Positions 36,801 through 48,008 of a stretch of DNA of 64,000 nucleotides are shown here, one piece after another. Source of the DNA: Panonychus citri (taxonomy: Eukaryota > Arthropoda > Arachnida > Trombidiformes > Tetranychidae). The notes under the pieces were generated by a model, which made no database searches, was not told the origin of the DNA, and worked only from the letters and a program-made list of their open reading frames with translations. Positions within the stretch are counted from its first letter, which is position 1, and every line of letters starts with the position of its first letter. Location: contig NW_026515540.1 in NCBI RefSeq assembly GCF_014898815.1, positions 682,001 through 746,000 of the forward strand, written 5' to 3'. The position numbers and the translations under genes are program-made.

Positions 36801-39800
36801 TATCAGAAATACGAGCGAGAAAGAAAATGCTGATATTCTGTAATAGGAAGGAGAATACATGGTAAATAGGCAATGTCATGAGTATAATCCGAATAGAGAT
36901 TCAACCTGAGAGTTCTGTCTCAATATTTGACAAAACATCAATCTTTTTATTTCGAATTTCGAATTCACTTTTTTATTCTCCTTTCAATAAGTAAATTGTG
37001 TATCATTTCAATCTGTTCAGAATTTAGAATATTTCTTTTTCGTTCTGTATTAATTCATTGGAAATAAAATGGCTTCTATTGGAGACCATTCGTCAACATG
37101 ATGAGAGGGTAAAGGTAAGATTGGTAATTCAAGTTCTGAACAAAGTGATTCAAGATGTTCGAGAAAATCTTATTAAATAGAACTTGTTTTCCTAATCTAA
37201 GATTCAATTGAATTTCCCTGATCATACTGATCAGAATAGTAATTTAAAAGTTAATCTACTCTTCAACCATTAGCACTTATCATGTATTAATTGAATTCAT
37301 CATTGAGAAAGTGACACAATTTTCAAAAGGATTCAATTCGGTGACAATTAGAAATCGGATCCAGAATCATGATGTAATTGTTGATGATCTTAAATTAATT
37401 ACATGATATGACATGAAAATGATTATCATGTAATAAGACAATCAACTGTATCATCTTGAAAACAATTAGTGTTCAAGACGAGAATTCAATTTATCACTTC
37501 CTATTTCTGCTAATAAGAATTACTTTTTCAATCAAATGAATTAGAATCAAAAGTTCAGAGTGATCATTCAAACAGATGAAATTTTCACCATGTTATCCAT
37601 CATTTTGATAAACAAATTTTAACAACATAAAAACATGGGTAAGGTTTTATTTTCATAACAATAACATGAGTGAAAAATTGTTCAGTTGAAAGGAGATAAG
37701 TTCAAGCATGGAAACAGTAACGAAATGTAAAACCCACTGTCAAGTTAAATTAACCATTTGAATTAACTTTTCCTACTGAAAAGATCAAGATAATATTTGT
37801 CATCATGAAGATGAAGATAAACATCATCATGTCCACAAAATCTGATGAAATTATCTAAAAGTTTTGATATATTAATATAAATGTACTTAACTTTAGGCAA
37901 ACCATTGAATTGAATTTTCAAGCGACACTAAAATTATCATAATCTTAAAATATTATTATTCTGATAATCAGAGTCTATCAAGTTCTAAGCCTTAGCTATG
38001 GACTTTGGCTTAATCTTATCTTCGAGCTCAGGATGAAGCAATATTTCAAGGAAAATGTGAAAAATATGAATATGAACTTGTCTTTTCTGTGACAAATCAA
38101 TGGATCAAGAGTTGACCCAACGAATGCCGAGAACGATGGCCACAAGAATGACCAATGAAACGATAAATGTTATAATGAATTTCATTTAATCAGATAATCA
38201 AAGCTCACAAATCAATACATTAGTTTTACCTCAATGATATTAATTCAATGTTATCAACAAAAGGGAACTGGATTAGATTAATGTGTCAAATGAAAATAAA
38301 TCTGATAAATTGTAAGGATAAAAGGATTGACAGATTTGATTCATTTCATTCAAAATAAATCGGCATCATCATCATCAGCAGAATCAGTATAATCAATAAC
38401 TAACGATTAACATTTAATCAGTCTCATCAAATTCACTGGCAACAGTAACAATTAATAAACCGAAACAATTGAAAGTCAGCTAATCATGATGATAGTGAAT
38501 AAAATAATTAGCAAAACCTGGAGCATCATAATCAACTTCATATACATAAAGTGTAAACAACGATTTAATTAACTCTAATTATGATGATCATTAATTGTCT
38601 ACTTTTTGTTTATCCCCAACTAATCAAGTTGATTAGCAAGAAGTAAAAACGGCAAACACAAGACATTAATCACTTTAATTTAATCTACTAACCGATAATT
38701 AATTCCTCAGGCTGGAAACTGAATCAGTTGATTTAAACAAGATTATCAAATAAACTCAGAATCAATTTTTTCTCCATGTGAATTATTGATAATTTGATTT
38801 TGTGTTTATCTTTGGAACTCATGAAGACGATAAAATGAATATTTTAATGAAGATTTAAAAAGATAAACTAAACTTTAACACTAATCAATTGTTCAATGGT
38901 CGTGATTACTGTTGATCTAATTGAAACATTCAAGGTATCATAACCTCAAAAAACTAACGGTAAAAAAACAATCAAAAATTCAAAGGTCAGATTATTGAAG
39001 AGGAAATCAGATTATATTCAGATCATCATGTCACATATAAGAAATTGTGATACAGATGATATTGTGGACCATGAAGGATAACAAATGAAAGTGGAAAAGT
39101 AAATGTAAATATACATTATATAACATAGAATTGTGTGAAAGAGCAAATCAAATCACACCTCAGATTTTATTTTGAAGTGTCTGTGATGAACGGATTAGAA
39201 GATAGGAATGTTTCAATCTGAAAACACTTCAAGAGCCAAGTTTATAAGAAAAGTCTGTATCTCAGCTGCCTTTTGACGGAATATCATCAAACCTAACTTA
39301 AGTGTAACTTTTTGTGCTCTTTCACAGACGACCTTAAAATGACCTTTGAACGCTACTTCGTTAAATGACCTTGAAAAACGTAGGGTCGAGCGCTGCAATT
39401 CTGTTCAGTCTCTGGTCAAGTCAGACATTCATATGATTTTTAGTTCTGGAGATATTCAGTGTAATAGCCGCAGTGGATAAAAAAACGCCCTGTAGTTGTC
39501 TCTCTCTCATCATCATCTTTTGGATTATGCATTATCTTCATAAGAAATGAGATTAGAAGAGAAAAAAATCCCTTCCCCCAAGGAAAATCTTTAATTTGCC
39601 ATTGCTAATTCTCGAGAGAATATTAGTTTTGTCCGGTGGCTAATTGTAATTGGACAAAGGGTTAACCAATCATAGATGTTGGTGAAAGCACGTGTTAGAT
39701 TAATCACAATTAAATTTGAATAAATAAAATACCAATCAATCAATCGATTCATTAATTTGTTTCCTTTTGACAATGTCTAGTCCTTTTCAATCTGGAAGAT

Positions 39801-42754
39801 CCATTTTCAATAGAGATCAACGTAAAATTATTGTCGAAGAAGTTGAAAAACATAAAAAAATTTCTACTGTTCAAATTGATTATTTAGTGGTAAAAGTTAA
39901 TAATGTGAAGGTCAAGCTGATTTTACACATATACAAAGTTTATAAGTTCGCTTACGCTCGTTTGAATCGAGATAATATTGAAAATTAACCGTTATATTTT
40001 TCTTTCTTTCTTTTTTATTTTATTCTTTTTCTTTTTTTCATCATGTTAATCGGTATTTTTTTTCCTGTATCTTTTATCTGAAGGGTGTAGGGTCATATAA
40101 GAAATTGTGATACAGATAAAATTGTGGACCATGATGGATAACAAATGAAAGTTGAAAAGTAAATGTAAATATAATCGTCTCTCTCTCAATGTTAATAAGA
40201 TCATTCATCATGAGTAGAGACACAATGATGATGATGATTATAAATCTTCAACTCAGTTTTCATATCTGTCATCATTTTCATCATTATCGTCATCATGATT
40301 ATTACCATGACAAGTTATCTCAACATTGATAACATTTTATCATTTCACAGAAAAAAAGTAATATAATATTAACAGAATAATAATATGAGAATCATTTGTT
40401 TCTAGTGGAAAAATAAAGTTATCATAATAATAATAAGATAATGTTGTGGGTTTGTTATGAGACAATTTAATTTCATCATCAGTTTTCATATCAAACAATT
40501 GTATATATAATTGATTAATTGTTCATCGTAATCATCAAGAATGAGAATGTCAGAAAAGTCTAAAAGTTATTATTGAACTTTCTGATAAACAAAAGGCCTT
40601 TGCTTTTCGGGCAATCAATTGATCAAAATGTTCATCATCAATTGTTAATCATCCTCATCATCATATCCTTTTAAGAATAATAAATATTAATGAAATTACA
40701 ATTTCAACATGAGATTGTGAGTCTAATTGTAAACAAATATCTTCATCTGCTTCAGATTCTCAACTGAATCAATTGATATTCAGATCTTTTTATTAGTTAG
40801 AATCCTTTTTTTCATCAAATGCTTTCATTAAATCACCATGAAGAAAACAATACAATCTCATTTATTCACATTTCCATCTCAATATGTATATTATTTTTTA
40901 CTTATTTCATTGTGATAACTTACACTCTCATAATCAATGTTCAATGAACAATGTGAATAATTATCTCCTTGTATCCAAAGTATTATCAATACTTTTAATC
41001 ATCTACAATCAAATTAGTGACCATTGGCTAATTCAATATTCAAATGATTGTCTATTAAGTTACTTTATTTGTAACAGCAAACAAGGGATGGACTGAATCT
41101 GCTCATGGTAATTCATTGTATCCATAATCATGAACTGATTTCTGATACAGACTTTCAGGTGAAACTGAATCAAATCCCATGATTAAAATGTAAATAAATT
41201 ATACAAATGTTTCTAATCTGATTATCTAATATAAAATATAATTTGGGTCAATTGTTTAGTTCATTGATTTGTAATCAGTTTTGATAGACAATTAAACTTG
41301 GTCAATTTATTTTTTTTGATACAATCATTGAATATCTAATTATAGCCTTAATTGTTGATTAATGTTGACCAATTATCAAGCAATCAAGTTAAGTTGAAAG
41401 TCACAACAATCAGTTGGTTTTACAAGTTACTCTGTTGATTACAATTCTGATAATGTTATTATCAATTTATCATATTAGTAACAATTAAGTTCACTGATCT
41501 AGATAATTTTTTTGCTCCACTCATATCTAATTTCACATGTTAATCAATTGGTTAAATATCATCAACACGTTGATTAACTACAATTAACGAATCGATAATT
41601 TTATCAACATCACAATCAAGGCGAGTTAAATATACGATTGTATTGTTTTCATGGGGAAAAAAGTTCAATGAAAACATTTCTCAGAATCTGAATCCTCTTC
41701 TTCGAGCTTTGAAATTTTTTTTCATGATAATTTACTAGATCAGTAGATGATAATTGTTTCCTTTTTCTCTGTCATTTAGTCACCAGAATTTTCATCATGT
41801 GAATATGAATCTCACTCAGAATTTATTCCTTCAAGTAACAGCGTTTACACTTGGATGCTTTTCCATGTTAACGATTTCGTTGTTATCATTGAACTTTTCC
41901 CAGACTCAGTCAGAATTCAGACCAATTATATTCAATAATAACTCTATTATTGAATATGACGATGGTCAGAATAGATTTTAATTGAAAAATTTGTTAACTT
42001 CCGGGTCTCTTATTGTTTACAGTTAAAGTCAAATTAAATTAATTTTATATTCAAATTAGTTGATGTGATAAATAAATTACCAAGTTGATAATGATGATTA
42101 CAGTTATAAATATAATTTTTTGTTTGTTGTTCGGGCTAAATTGTTCAGTTGCTGATCATCAATCATCAACGATGCCCCTCGGTACCTATCAGCATCATCT
42201 CTCTTTCTGTTTCTCTTTCTTTTTCGTCTTTAAATGGTCTCTCATCCTTATCCTCATCATCAGTATGTTTATCATCTCAATGGGATTCATCTCCAATACG
42301 GTTCAATGGAATCTGCAAAGGTTTCCAAATATCTTTTCATCCTTTTTTCTTTTACATCAGTTTTTCTTTTCCTGCTCATCTTCAAACTTTTTTCTTCCAA
42401 AGGAAATCTTCATGCATCAGTTAACAGACACTTTGCCTTTCTCTCTCCCCACTTGTCATCTCTCTCTCTCTCTCTCATCATCATCTCCCATATTTTCCTT
42501 TCGTTGGTCAACCTTTACCTCCCTCTCTCAAGTTTATCTGTTTTTCATCTTTCATTTCATCTTATCTTCATCATCAGCATCTCTACTCTGCCTTTTTCCA
42601 TTTTCAATACATTTCTCATCTTTCTCTCTCTCTCTCACTTTTCCTCCAACTCCCAACTTACATCATCCCAATTTGTAGCTATCACCACATGAATTAAATC
42701 TCTATTTTTATCATCTTCTTCATCTGTTTCCTTATCCTCTTTTGTTTTGGATCA

Positions 42755-42796
<42 letters not shown>

Positions 42797-45700
42797 ATTA
42801 GCATCCTCATCCTTAATTTCATTGCATGTTATTTGTTTTGCTGTTGAAATTTCTTTTTATTCAACCAACTTCAATTGTTTATCTTGAATTATTATTATCA
42901 TCATTGTATTAGTTTTTCATCAACCCTTATTGGTGATATTAAATATACTGAAAAAAAGTCTCACACTCCATTTGTAGTTGTGGATAATATTTATTAGATA
43001 AGCACTTTTGTCATTCATCAGCTTGATCACCATCTTATTGGTCATTCTGATCAAATTGACCATTACATGATTGTCATTCTCAAATGATACTAAACTTTCA
43101 TAACATTGAACTAAAAACATTATCATTGCCTGAAGACAATCAAACAACACCAACAGCAAACTAATAACTTTGGATATAATATAATGAATAAATTAATGAA
43201 CTAACAATTTAATGATAACAATCCTAATTTCCTGATTGCCTTGATCATCACCATCAAATAATATCTGATCATAATAAATGATAATAACTTATAACAATAT
43301 GAAAGTGATGTGGAAGTTTTTTTCTTCTGCTCTTTTTTCCCCTCATCATTTCCGTTTCCGATTCGATTCTTGACATTTTTTTATATATATGAAAAGCAAC
43401 AGTGACAAAATAAAATATAACCAACATAGACAATGAACATTTCTCATTCCATGGTTGACATTTCTATGAAAGTTTCCATGTAAAATATGAAAATTGTCCA
43501 ACTGAATTAACTGATTATTTATATCATATTTTCACAATTCAATTCAATTGTCAAACTAAATCACTTATACCAATCAAATCAATAGAGAATTGATAATCAT
43601 TGATTAAAGATAAAATAAATTGTCGTCTAAATTTCATGATAATATTTCCGATAACAAATGAATTAGATGGGAATTGAAATTCTTGAAAGAAGTTGAAAAG
43701 AAAACGATAAAATTGGAATTTTTTTCATAACCTTTTGACCTTCACCATTTGATCATCTCAAGAACTGGACATTGTCATGATAACAATGATTCCTGAGTGT
43801 GAATCTACTGAGAAATTAAATTAAAAAGTCAATGATTGACAATCTAAGTTGATTGATTAAAACGCTCATGATAAATCAACTGGATCACATTCTGAGGGCT
43901 ATTGATTGATAAAGTAACAATCAGTTAATTAGTTACAATTCAAGGATGATGATTGAAATAACTTAATCAAAAACATTTGATTCAATTGTTAATGAATAAT
44001 GTTAACAGTTAATCAATTTGACCAAGCTTTTTGATTAGTTTAACAATTAACTTTTGTCAACCTTGAGTTAATGATTTTTACATATCTTCTTAATCAAAGA
44101 GACCAACCAATTAAATTGATTTAGTTTTTACAAGTTAATTATCATTTGATTATAACATCACCAGTAGTAGTTTGTTAAGTTTTCAATCAGTTAATTAACA
44201 AACTACTGGTCAGAAATAATAATTTTCCGCTGGACAAGCGTCGTAATTAGTTTAATTAACTAACATTGAATAAAATAATGAAGGGATAATAAAGATAATT
44301 GTAATTAAAAATGGCTTCAAATCAAGAGTTAATTGTGAGATTAAAAAAACATAATTGTAACGTAATTTCAGAATCTGTTAGCTACCATCATGATCAGTTG
44401 ATTATCTTGATTACTAAATGTATTCCCTATGGTGATTATATGATAATTAAAGTGTTGATTCAGATATAATTATCTTGGCAATCATTCAACTAAGAAATTA
44501 AAGACAAACAATTTAAATTGTTGAACAATTTAGATTTAAAAATTGCTGAGTATTCAAATTTATCTGCAATCAACTGATTGATGCAAGCAAATTTAAATCC
44601 ATCAAATTGAAACTAAATTTATCTTGACAGTTAATTGAATGTCAAAGGATGATGAAGATGGACATTGATACTGACCATTACTTTTTTTATTCAACATCAG
44701 CAACAATCATTTAGTTTATCATTTGGTCATTGAAAATTATGATGACCAAATGAAAAATTTTGAATCGTTTTCTTTTTCTTGTCAAACTGAACAATTAACT
44801 TTACTCACTGATTGTTGTTGATTTGTTGAACAGTTTCATTTCTTTTGGTATTTCAATTTTGATCAATTTAATACAATCTCATGAATTGATACAACTATTA
44901 ATTTACAAACTATGAGATAGTTGATGAAATTTTTTTCTTTTCATGAGGATTCATCATGAAGGGATAATATGATGAACTAAGGAATGAAACTTGAGTAATA
45001 AGCAGAATGATTGAAGATGATGAGCTTGATGATCAAAGGAAAAAGGGGAAAAAATTGGAAAAAATTTAAGTGATGAGAACAGTTTCTTCTCATGTTCTTT
45101 TTCAGAGTTGGATTATTAAGATTGGAATCAATTTAAGAGATTGAAGATGATAAAGTTGATGGACAGATAAGGATGAAGAAAAGATTTATTAGTTAGAGAG
45201 AGAGAGAGAGAGAGAGAGAGAGGCCAAAGATAATGGGAGGATGAGGATGAAGACGAAATGATATATTTATAATGTTAATGATGATAAAAAAAGGATGAAG
45301 ATGAAATGTAATATGGACAAAGAAATGTTGTTCTGGAGGGATGAGGATGGAGAGATAAATCAGATTAGCCTAGTTTTTCCGGTTCCAAAGAGACTTGGAG
45401 CAAATTGTTCAATCGTTTAATGATGCTCATGATGAGGATGATATTATTATCATTATAATGATGATTATCATGAAAAGATATCAAGTGTTCAATTGTTTAT
45501 CATTATGATTGCAAATGGTGATTATGTTAAACTTGTCAAATGATTTGCTTCCTTTTTTTCAATTGTTTTTTAGGTGTTTCTATCAACTAATCATCTCAAT
45601 TAGTGATTATCATGATTTCTCAATTTCATAATTGCCATGAATTGATATCATTTCATGGGGAATTAAACTTTTTTTTTCTCTCCATCGAACTACTAAATTT

Positions 45701-48008
45701 ATTTCATGATTAATACTCACTGATTATCGTGGATTATTTTTCTTGACAAATTAAACTCTCTCCATGCATTAGAATAGTAATAACGGTAATTTCATTTTTC
45801 CACTTTGGGATCATGATAATCACCAACTCATAGGAATTGATTGACACAACCAGTAAATCTGAAATCAATGTTAAAATATTATGATTGTCATTCACATGAT
45901 TCACATTTATCTTGAAATATGAATACGAAAGTTTGAGATTCTGATTTCATTTTCTATTTCTTTCATCATTCAGGGTGAAATGTAATAAAGGTTCCGAGTA
46001 AAATGAGATTTTGTTTACAATTATCATGAAAATGTGAACAATTTAAAGCAACATTCTCAAAATAATGGTTGTGATGAAAAAAAGTCCATGAAATATGAGT
46101 AACCATCATGAAGCAACAGGAATTACTCTTTGCAAAGCCAAACATTGTCACGATTCATCTTTCGGTTTATAATCATAATAATCATGATCATTTTCAACTA
46201 TCTGAATACTCAATATAATATTTTCAGAATTTTGAAAGCTAAAGATGCGGAAAAATGAAAAAATTTCCCCTTCTCGATGAAATAAAAAACAGAATAAAAA
46301 AGTTCTTGATTCTTCTTGATTCTGTTATCATTTTCTTGTGGTTTTCATCTCGCTCTCTTCCATGTCAATCTTATCTCTTCACCTATTGCTGAGATTTCAA
46401 AAGTTTTGCTCTTCTACCATGGAAGATAATCAATTATCTGATCATGGTGATAGTTCATCATGACCTATTAAACGGGATGAAGATGAATCGCCAATCTTTG
46501 AGATAACCTTTGATTAAGGAAAACATGAAATTACTTGGTAATCCAATCATCTCTTGACCTTTTTTACCACCTTCATCAACAGAATCATCAACATGACCAC
46601 CTAATTTCACATCACCCTGTTGATATTAATGGAGATATTTATTTCTCCTCATCAGTCTGATTTCTGTTGAATAAATCATCAGTTAATCATGTTACCCAAT
46701 ACTTAGTAAAAAGGTTAATTTACAAACGATAACGATGACCAACAAATCTAATGGTCAATCTATTAATCTATTTGCTTATTCAGATTCTGTCTCCGGTTCA
46801 GTATCTTCATGAAAAGATACACAGTTAATTTGCAAAGAGATGATGATGGTGATGACGATCATCATCATCATCATCATGACCAGAATGTTAATGGGGGTGA
46901 AGTTAAAGCTGAGTGAAGAAAAACAGATCGTTTATTTGATCATTAATATTATCATGACTTCCGAGATGAAGGCAATCATCATGGAAAGACAATCATGATG
47001 ATTACTTTGTTTTTTCATCTAATACTTGGAATGATTTAAAAAAGTCTCGAAAAGTTTCAAATGAGAATTAAAGGAGAACAAGTTTATTTTCCCTTCTTCT
47101 CAAAATTCAAAGTGAAATAAAAAGAAATATTGATTTGTAATAACATCTAAACATCGATAATCTTGAAGAAGAAGAAAAAATAAAGAAATAAGAGGAAAAA
47201 AATTCGATGAAAAGACAAAAAGTTCTAACTGATTTTCTTTTACTGAATAAACTCGATAATTTATCCTTGAGGAAGAAAGAAAAAGTTTTTCTTACAAAAT
47301 TCTAAGATAATAAAAGATACATAATATTACTGAACAGTGGAGATATTTTCTTGAACTTGAGGCCAGTTTGTAAGCGAAAAGAGAAAAGATAAAATAACTG
47401 AATGGTAACCGAGGAGATTCAATGAATAAAATTAAGTACCAAGAGAATCAGTTAATCAATTTAGTTGATAAACGAAAAATCAGCAAATCAATGAATTAAT
47501 TTGATTAAATGTGTTTATATTTCTTACCTGAAAATAGACGACAAGTTTACACATTAGATCACCAAGGAACCAGGTATTGGTTATATCCCAAAGGACAGTC
47601 GGTGGGAGGCAGATCAAGATGACCAGGAAATCGGCAACGGCCAAATTGACGATGAAATAGTTGGTCACATTTCGTAAATGTCGATTACGGTAAACGAATA
47701 GACAAATTAACGCATTACCTGTTAATCCAATGATGAAAACTAAGGTATGTAAAGTGATGAAGACCCATTCATATGGACGAGGATAAATAGCAGAGTTAAT
47801 CTCATCTTCCAGATAACATTTGGTGTAATCTAATCAAGTAGAAAAGAATCAAGATTTTAGACAATTAAGTTAATTGTTGGTTAAACTTTATCATTGGTGA
47901 TTTACTTTCATGAGCCATGGCACATAAGATGGACAATGTTGCATTGTCCAGTGTGTAAGGGTCAATCACATTGGTCATGTTGTTAGGGGATGAATCTTGT
48001 TCCGTCAT
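15855..48008 (-). CDS. Neuropeptide GPCR, allatotropin/orexin receptor type, six exons with a 29.9-kb intron
   Basis: Class A receptor for a neuropeptide, probably allatotropin, at the surface of neurons or target tissue. Exons on the minus strand: 48008-47906, 47829-47528, 17598-16950, 16883-16703, 16304-16192 and 16030-15855; 507 aa (an in-frame ATG at 48074 would add 22). All junctions keep phase with GT-AG. The N terminus has NNMTN and DNATL glycosylation sites. TM2 reads TNYFIVNLAVADF. TM3 runs VVYFQ|FVSVSVSVLTL and ends in DRW, not DRY, as in orexin and allatotropin receptors. The third loop is long and rich in His/Asn/Ser. TM6 is AVVIMFGLCYLPVHVLNLL and TM7 ends NSAINPIIYNF. A CC pair in GLRCCGKK after helix 8 may be palmitoylated. 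Ligand identity is inferred from family resemblance. Confidence 0.88.
18585..19451. mobile_element. 867-bp non-autonomous inverted-repeat element
   Basis: The left end GGTGATCAGGCGGTTTTTGA recurs inverted at the right end, continuing ACCTGA; the right copy has one extra G. TA flanks both sides (18583-18584 and 19452-19453), as with Tc1/mariner insertion. No transposase frame is inside. The interior has a small hairpin, AAAGGCCAC at about 19081 and its inverse at about 19143. Confidence 0.75.
19452..22582. other. Intronic AT-rich DNA, no gene seen
   Basis: Low-complexity and AT-rich, with AAGAA and CATCAT runs. A short, more complex patch at about 20520-20660 may be a decayed transposon piece. 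Open frames here are short and not protein-like. Confidence 0.4.
23086..24291 (-). CDS. Gustatory receptor, copy A, nested in GPCR intron
   Basis: A 401-aa multi-pass membrane protein of the arthropod gustatory receptor type (7tm_7), a ligand-gated cation channel for tastants in chemosensory neurons; spider mites have hundreds. About six to seven hydrophobic segments are visible, for example ADLLIFLGLIINIISEA and ILLLIVLTLGIYLAADLH. It is uninterrupted from the ATG at 24291. The last 35 residues (ending DDGDNESNRSSL) do not resemble a final helix and lack the insect TYxxxxxQF motif. A phase-0 splice after DEKLK to an acceptor at 23100-23099 would give a hydrophobic end (IIALMVLLLVIF), stopping near 23030. 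The C terminus is therefore uncertain. It differs from copy B at 54 of 401 residues. The family is inferred from length, topology and lineage. Confidence 0.72.
   Translation of the reverse strand: METKTFNCESNTKKLTNRISYSLYRIIGLPAEENVTIELLKQLDWLVRLLWFDSRKPIQSKIINNLFRLIFVIFTVRIVSILLFGAADNQVILSDPIIDIADHDSILFTQTVLLITMMLAREYILNCEIKGNYNSIYRYLLIDADSYSPDYFKMTLKKFERFKIYFHILIYNCLRVNVFIAILMPTLVVIIKVRYYQLFTTIPLIVSSCLWSIVEWTVFSVFICGLWVRGIHLILSAFICSFQMDSLIETIDSYLALNKSSYSMKNFNQMIWKWQNEIDLLGIEIKYITLVFFVLCSFGADLLIFLGLIINIISEAFSFVLAFGGILLLIVLTLGIYLAADLHTMGIKLYVDLASLLARSRIRIDEKLKVVIKISFSVLINCQSSFLSLDDGDNESNRSSL
24352..24876 (-). promoter_or_regulatory. Near-identical upstream block of GR copy A
   Basis: The 525-bp block 5' of the receptor matches 29554-30078 with only two substitutions and no indels. 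The 50-60 bp between it and the start codon is clearly diverged. It may contain the promoter; alternatively it is a recent gene-conversion tract. Confidence 0.5.
25090..26366 (+). mobile_element. 1277-bp Tc1/mariner-like transposon, apparently intact
   Basis: TA at both borders (25088-25089 and 26367-26368). Terminal inverted repeats of about 73 bp (25090-25162 and 26294-26366) begin CAGCCATCGACTTTGAGTTT and differ at about four positions. They enclose one uninterrupted transposase. Close similarity of the ends and an open frame indicate a recent insertion. Confidence 0.92.
25258..26292 (+). CDS. Tc1/mariner-superfamily DDE transposase
   Basis: A 344-aa transposase that cuts and pastes its own element. 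The N-terminal 45 residues form a helix-turn-helix (SQREITRELNLNRSTVIRWI) for binding the inverted repeats. Catalytic residues are D in FTDECCF, D in WVDDNCPAH (codon at 25963) and E in PDLNVIENVWG (codon at 26092). Forty-two residues separate the last two, against 34 in Tc1 and 41 in the visitor-type DD41D group, because extra residues follow KWFESVG. The reading frame is uninterrupted, so the enzyme may be active. It is the only coding sequence in the element. Confidence 0.92.
   Translation: MPRAISIDKRLEIISQFNQNYSQREITRELNLNRSTVIRWIQRYQSEGSIETNYSNCKGVNVLDDHEKESIILKSIESPFKSSIRIGKKLQIGCNSKTIDRYLKSEGIKTHHAASKPKTNQNNREARVAFATIYRDIDWTKCIFTDECCFSSEKQGIKLVKQSKGHRYNPEFCNYPDHCHRKTVSIWGAITYNGLGQLVNLDRRLDGSTFVKLMSTYGVDLIKRTFGSNHCYWVDDNCPAHTCNLARKWFESVGPLYRNEINVTLLRLPPYSPDLNVIENVWGRLKHEMLYDVVVPSTVDEMKNNVFQCWDKIKLKNQYTKKLIDSMSTRLQNVISSDGYPIRY
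26630..27083. mobile_element. 454-bp inverted-repeat element with internal palindrome
   Basis: Ends GGCTATTCTTTACTATACCC (left) and the inverse of GGTTATTCTTAGCTACACCC (right) match at 22 of 26 positions. No clear target duplication. A perfect 30-bp palindrome lies at 26930-26959 (half-site ACTGTTATTTGTATA). No coding frame of note. It truncates the older transposase. Confidence 0.65.
27084..27807. other. Intronic spacer between receptor copies
   Basis: AT-rich DNA between the transposon cluster and duplication copy B. I see no gene. Confidence 0.4.
28297..29502 (-). CDS. Gustatory receptor, copy B, nested in GPCR intron
   Basis: A 401-aa gustatory-receptor-type protein, 347 of 401 residues identical to copy A. 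Most changes lie in the membrane-spanning middle (residues about 58-330), for example FVIFTVRIVS against SVLLIVRLAS. The N-terminal 57 residues differ at two sites, and a block of more than 50 residues from YLAADLHTMG to SLDDG is identical even at DNA level. The frame is intact, which argues that both copies are functional. The same C-terminal uncertainty exists: an alternative phase-0 splice would give IILLMVLLLVIF. Both copies and the host GPCR share the minus strand, so read-through transcription of the intron covers them. Confidence 0.72.
   Translation of the reverse strand: MDTKTFNCESNTKKLTNRIRYSLYRIIGLPAEENVTIELLKQLDWLVRLLWFDSRKPTQSMIINNLFRLVSVLLIVRLASVLLFGAADNQVILSDPIIDIADHDSILFTQLILLITMILAREYILNCEIKGNYKAVYKYLVIDADSYSPGYFKMSIKKFGRFKIYFHILIYNCLRANVFIAILLPTLVVIIKVRYYQLFTTIPLIVSSCLWSIAEWGVYSISFCGLCVRGIHLILSRFILRFQMDSLIETIGSYLALNKNSYSMKKVNQMTWKWQNEIDLLGIETKYISLVFFVYCSFSADLLIFLGLIINIISEAVAFVLALAGILLLIMLTLGLYLAADLHTMGIKLYVDLASLLARSRIRIDEKLKVVIKISFSVLINCQSSFLSLDDGNDESNRSSF
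29554..30078 (-). promoter_or_regulatory. Near-identical upstream block of GR copy B
   Basis: Partner of 24352-24876: 523 of 525 bases identical. Confidence 0.5.
39034..39113 (+). repeat. 80-bp direct repeat, left copy
   Basis: CATATAAGAAATTGTGATAC and the following 60 bp recur at 40094-40173 with about five mismatches. The pair flanks a 980-bp segment. Confidence 0.75.
39773..39988 (+). CDS. Hypothetical 71-aa protein in a repeat-flanked segment
   Basis: Starts MSSPFQSGRSIFNRDQRKII. It is basic and mixed in composition, unlike the low-complexity frames around it. It lies between the 80-bp direct repeats and has no recognised domain. It may be a remnant of a transposon gene; the first half (RDQRKIIVEEVEKHKKIS) looks helical. 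Confidence 0.3.
   Translation: MSSPFQSGRSIFNRDQRKIIVEEVEKHKKISTVQIDYLVVKVNNVKVKLILHIYKVYKFAYARLNRDNIEN
40094..40173 (+). repeat. 80-bp direct repeat, right copy
   Basis: Partner of 39034-39113. The segment between them may be an inserted element with imperfect ends (ACACCTCAGAT near 39157, inverse of ACACCCTTCAGAT near 40090). Confidence 0.75.
42757..42793 (+). repeat. (TC)n microsatellite
   Basis: About 37 bases of TC inside a longer pyrimidine-rich stretch (42150-42800) in the GPCR intron. Confidence 0.85.
44160..44210. repeat. Imperfect hairpin
   Basis: ACCAGTAGTAGTTTGTTAA and TTAACAAACTACTGGT form a 16-bp stem with a 3-base bulge and a loop of about 16 nt. No role known; it may be a short transposon remnant. 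Confidence 0.5.
45195..45222 (+). repeat. (AG)14 microsatellite
   Basis: Simple AG dinucleotide run in the GPCR intron. Confidence 0.85.

Larger units (their letters stand above)
17599..47527 (-). other. 29.9-kb GPCR intron 2 with nested genes
   Basis: It joins VVYFQ (exon 2, phase 0, donor GTAAGA) to FVSVSVSV (exon 3, acceptor TTTACAG). The join recreates the conserved TM3 exactly, so the intron is real. The other introns of this gene are 66-398 nt. It holds two gustatory receptors on the same strand, a Tc1-like element, older transposon remains and long low-complexity DNA. Confidence 0.85.
30079..47527. other. Low-complexity remainder of the GPCR intron
   Basis: About 17 kb without a recognisable gene except the doubtful frame at 39773. 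Rich in ATC/GAT trinucleotide runs (for example 30650-30700, 46858-46880), CT/GA microsatellites and ATTAACAATCAA-like words. Short open frames are composed of Ser/His/Phe/Leu runs and look like translation of repeats. I found no tRNA or other structured RNA by eye. Confidence 0.5.

Noticed and set aside
42085..42692. Overlapping 150-200 codon frames in the GPCR intron
   Set aside because: Pyrimidine-rich low complexity gives Ser/Phe/Leu-rich readings in three frames at once; there is no domain or splice structure.
30640..46880. CRISPR-like or satellite arrays from ATC/GAT runs
   Set aside because: These are short trinucleotide microsatellites without unit-spacer organisation; the genome is eukaryotic.
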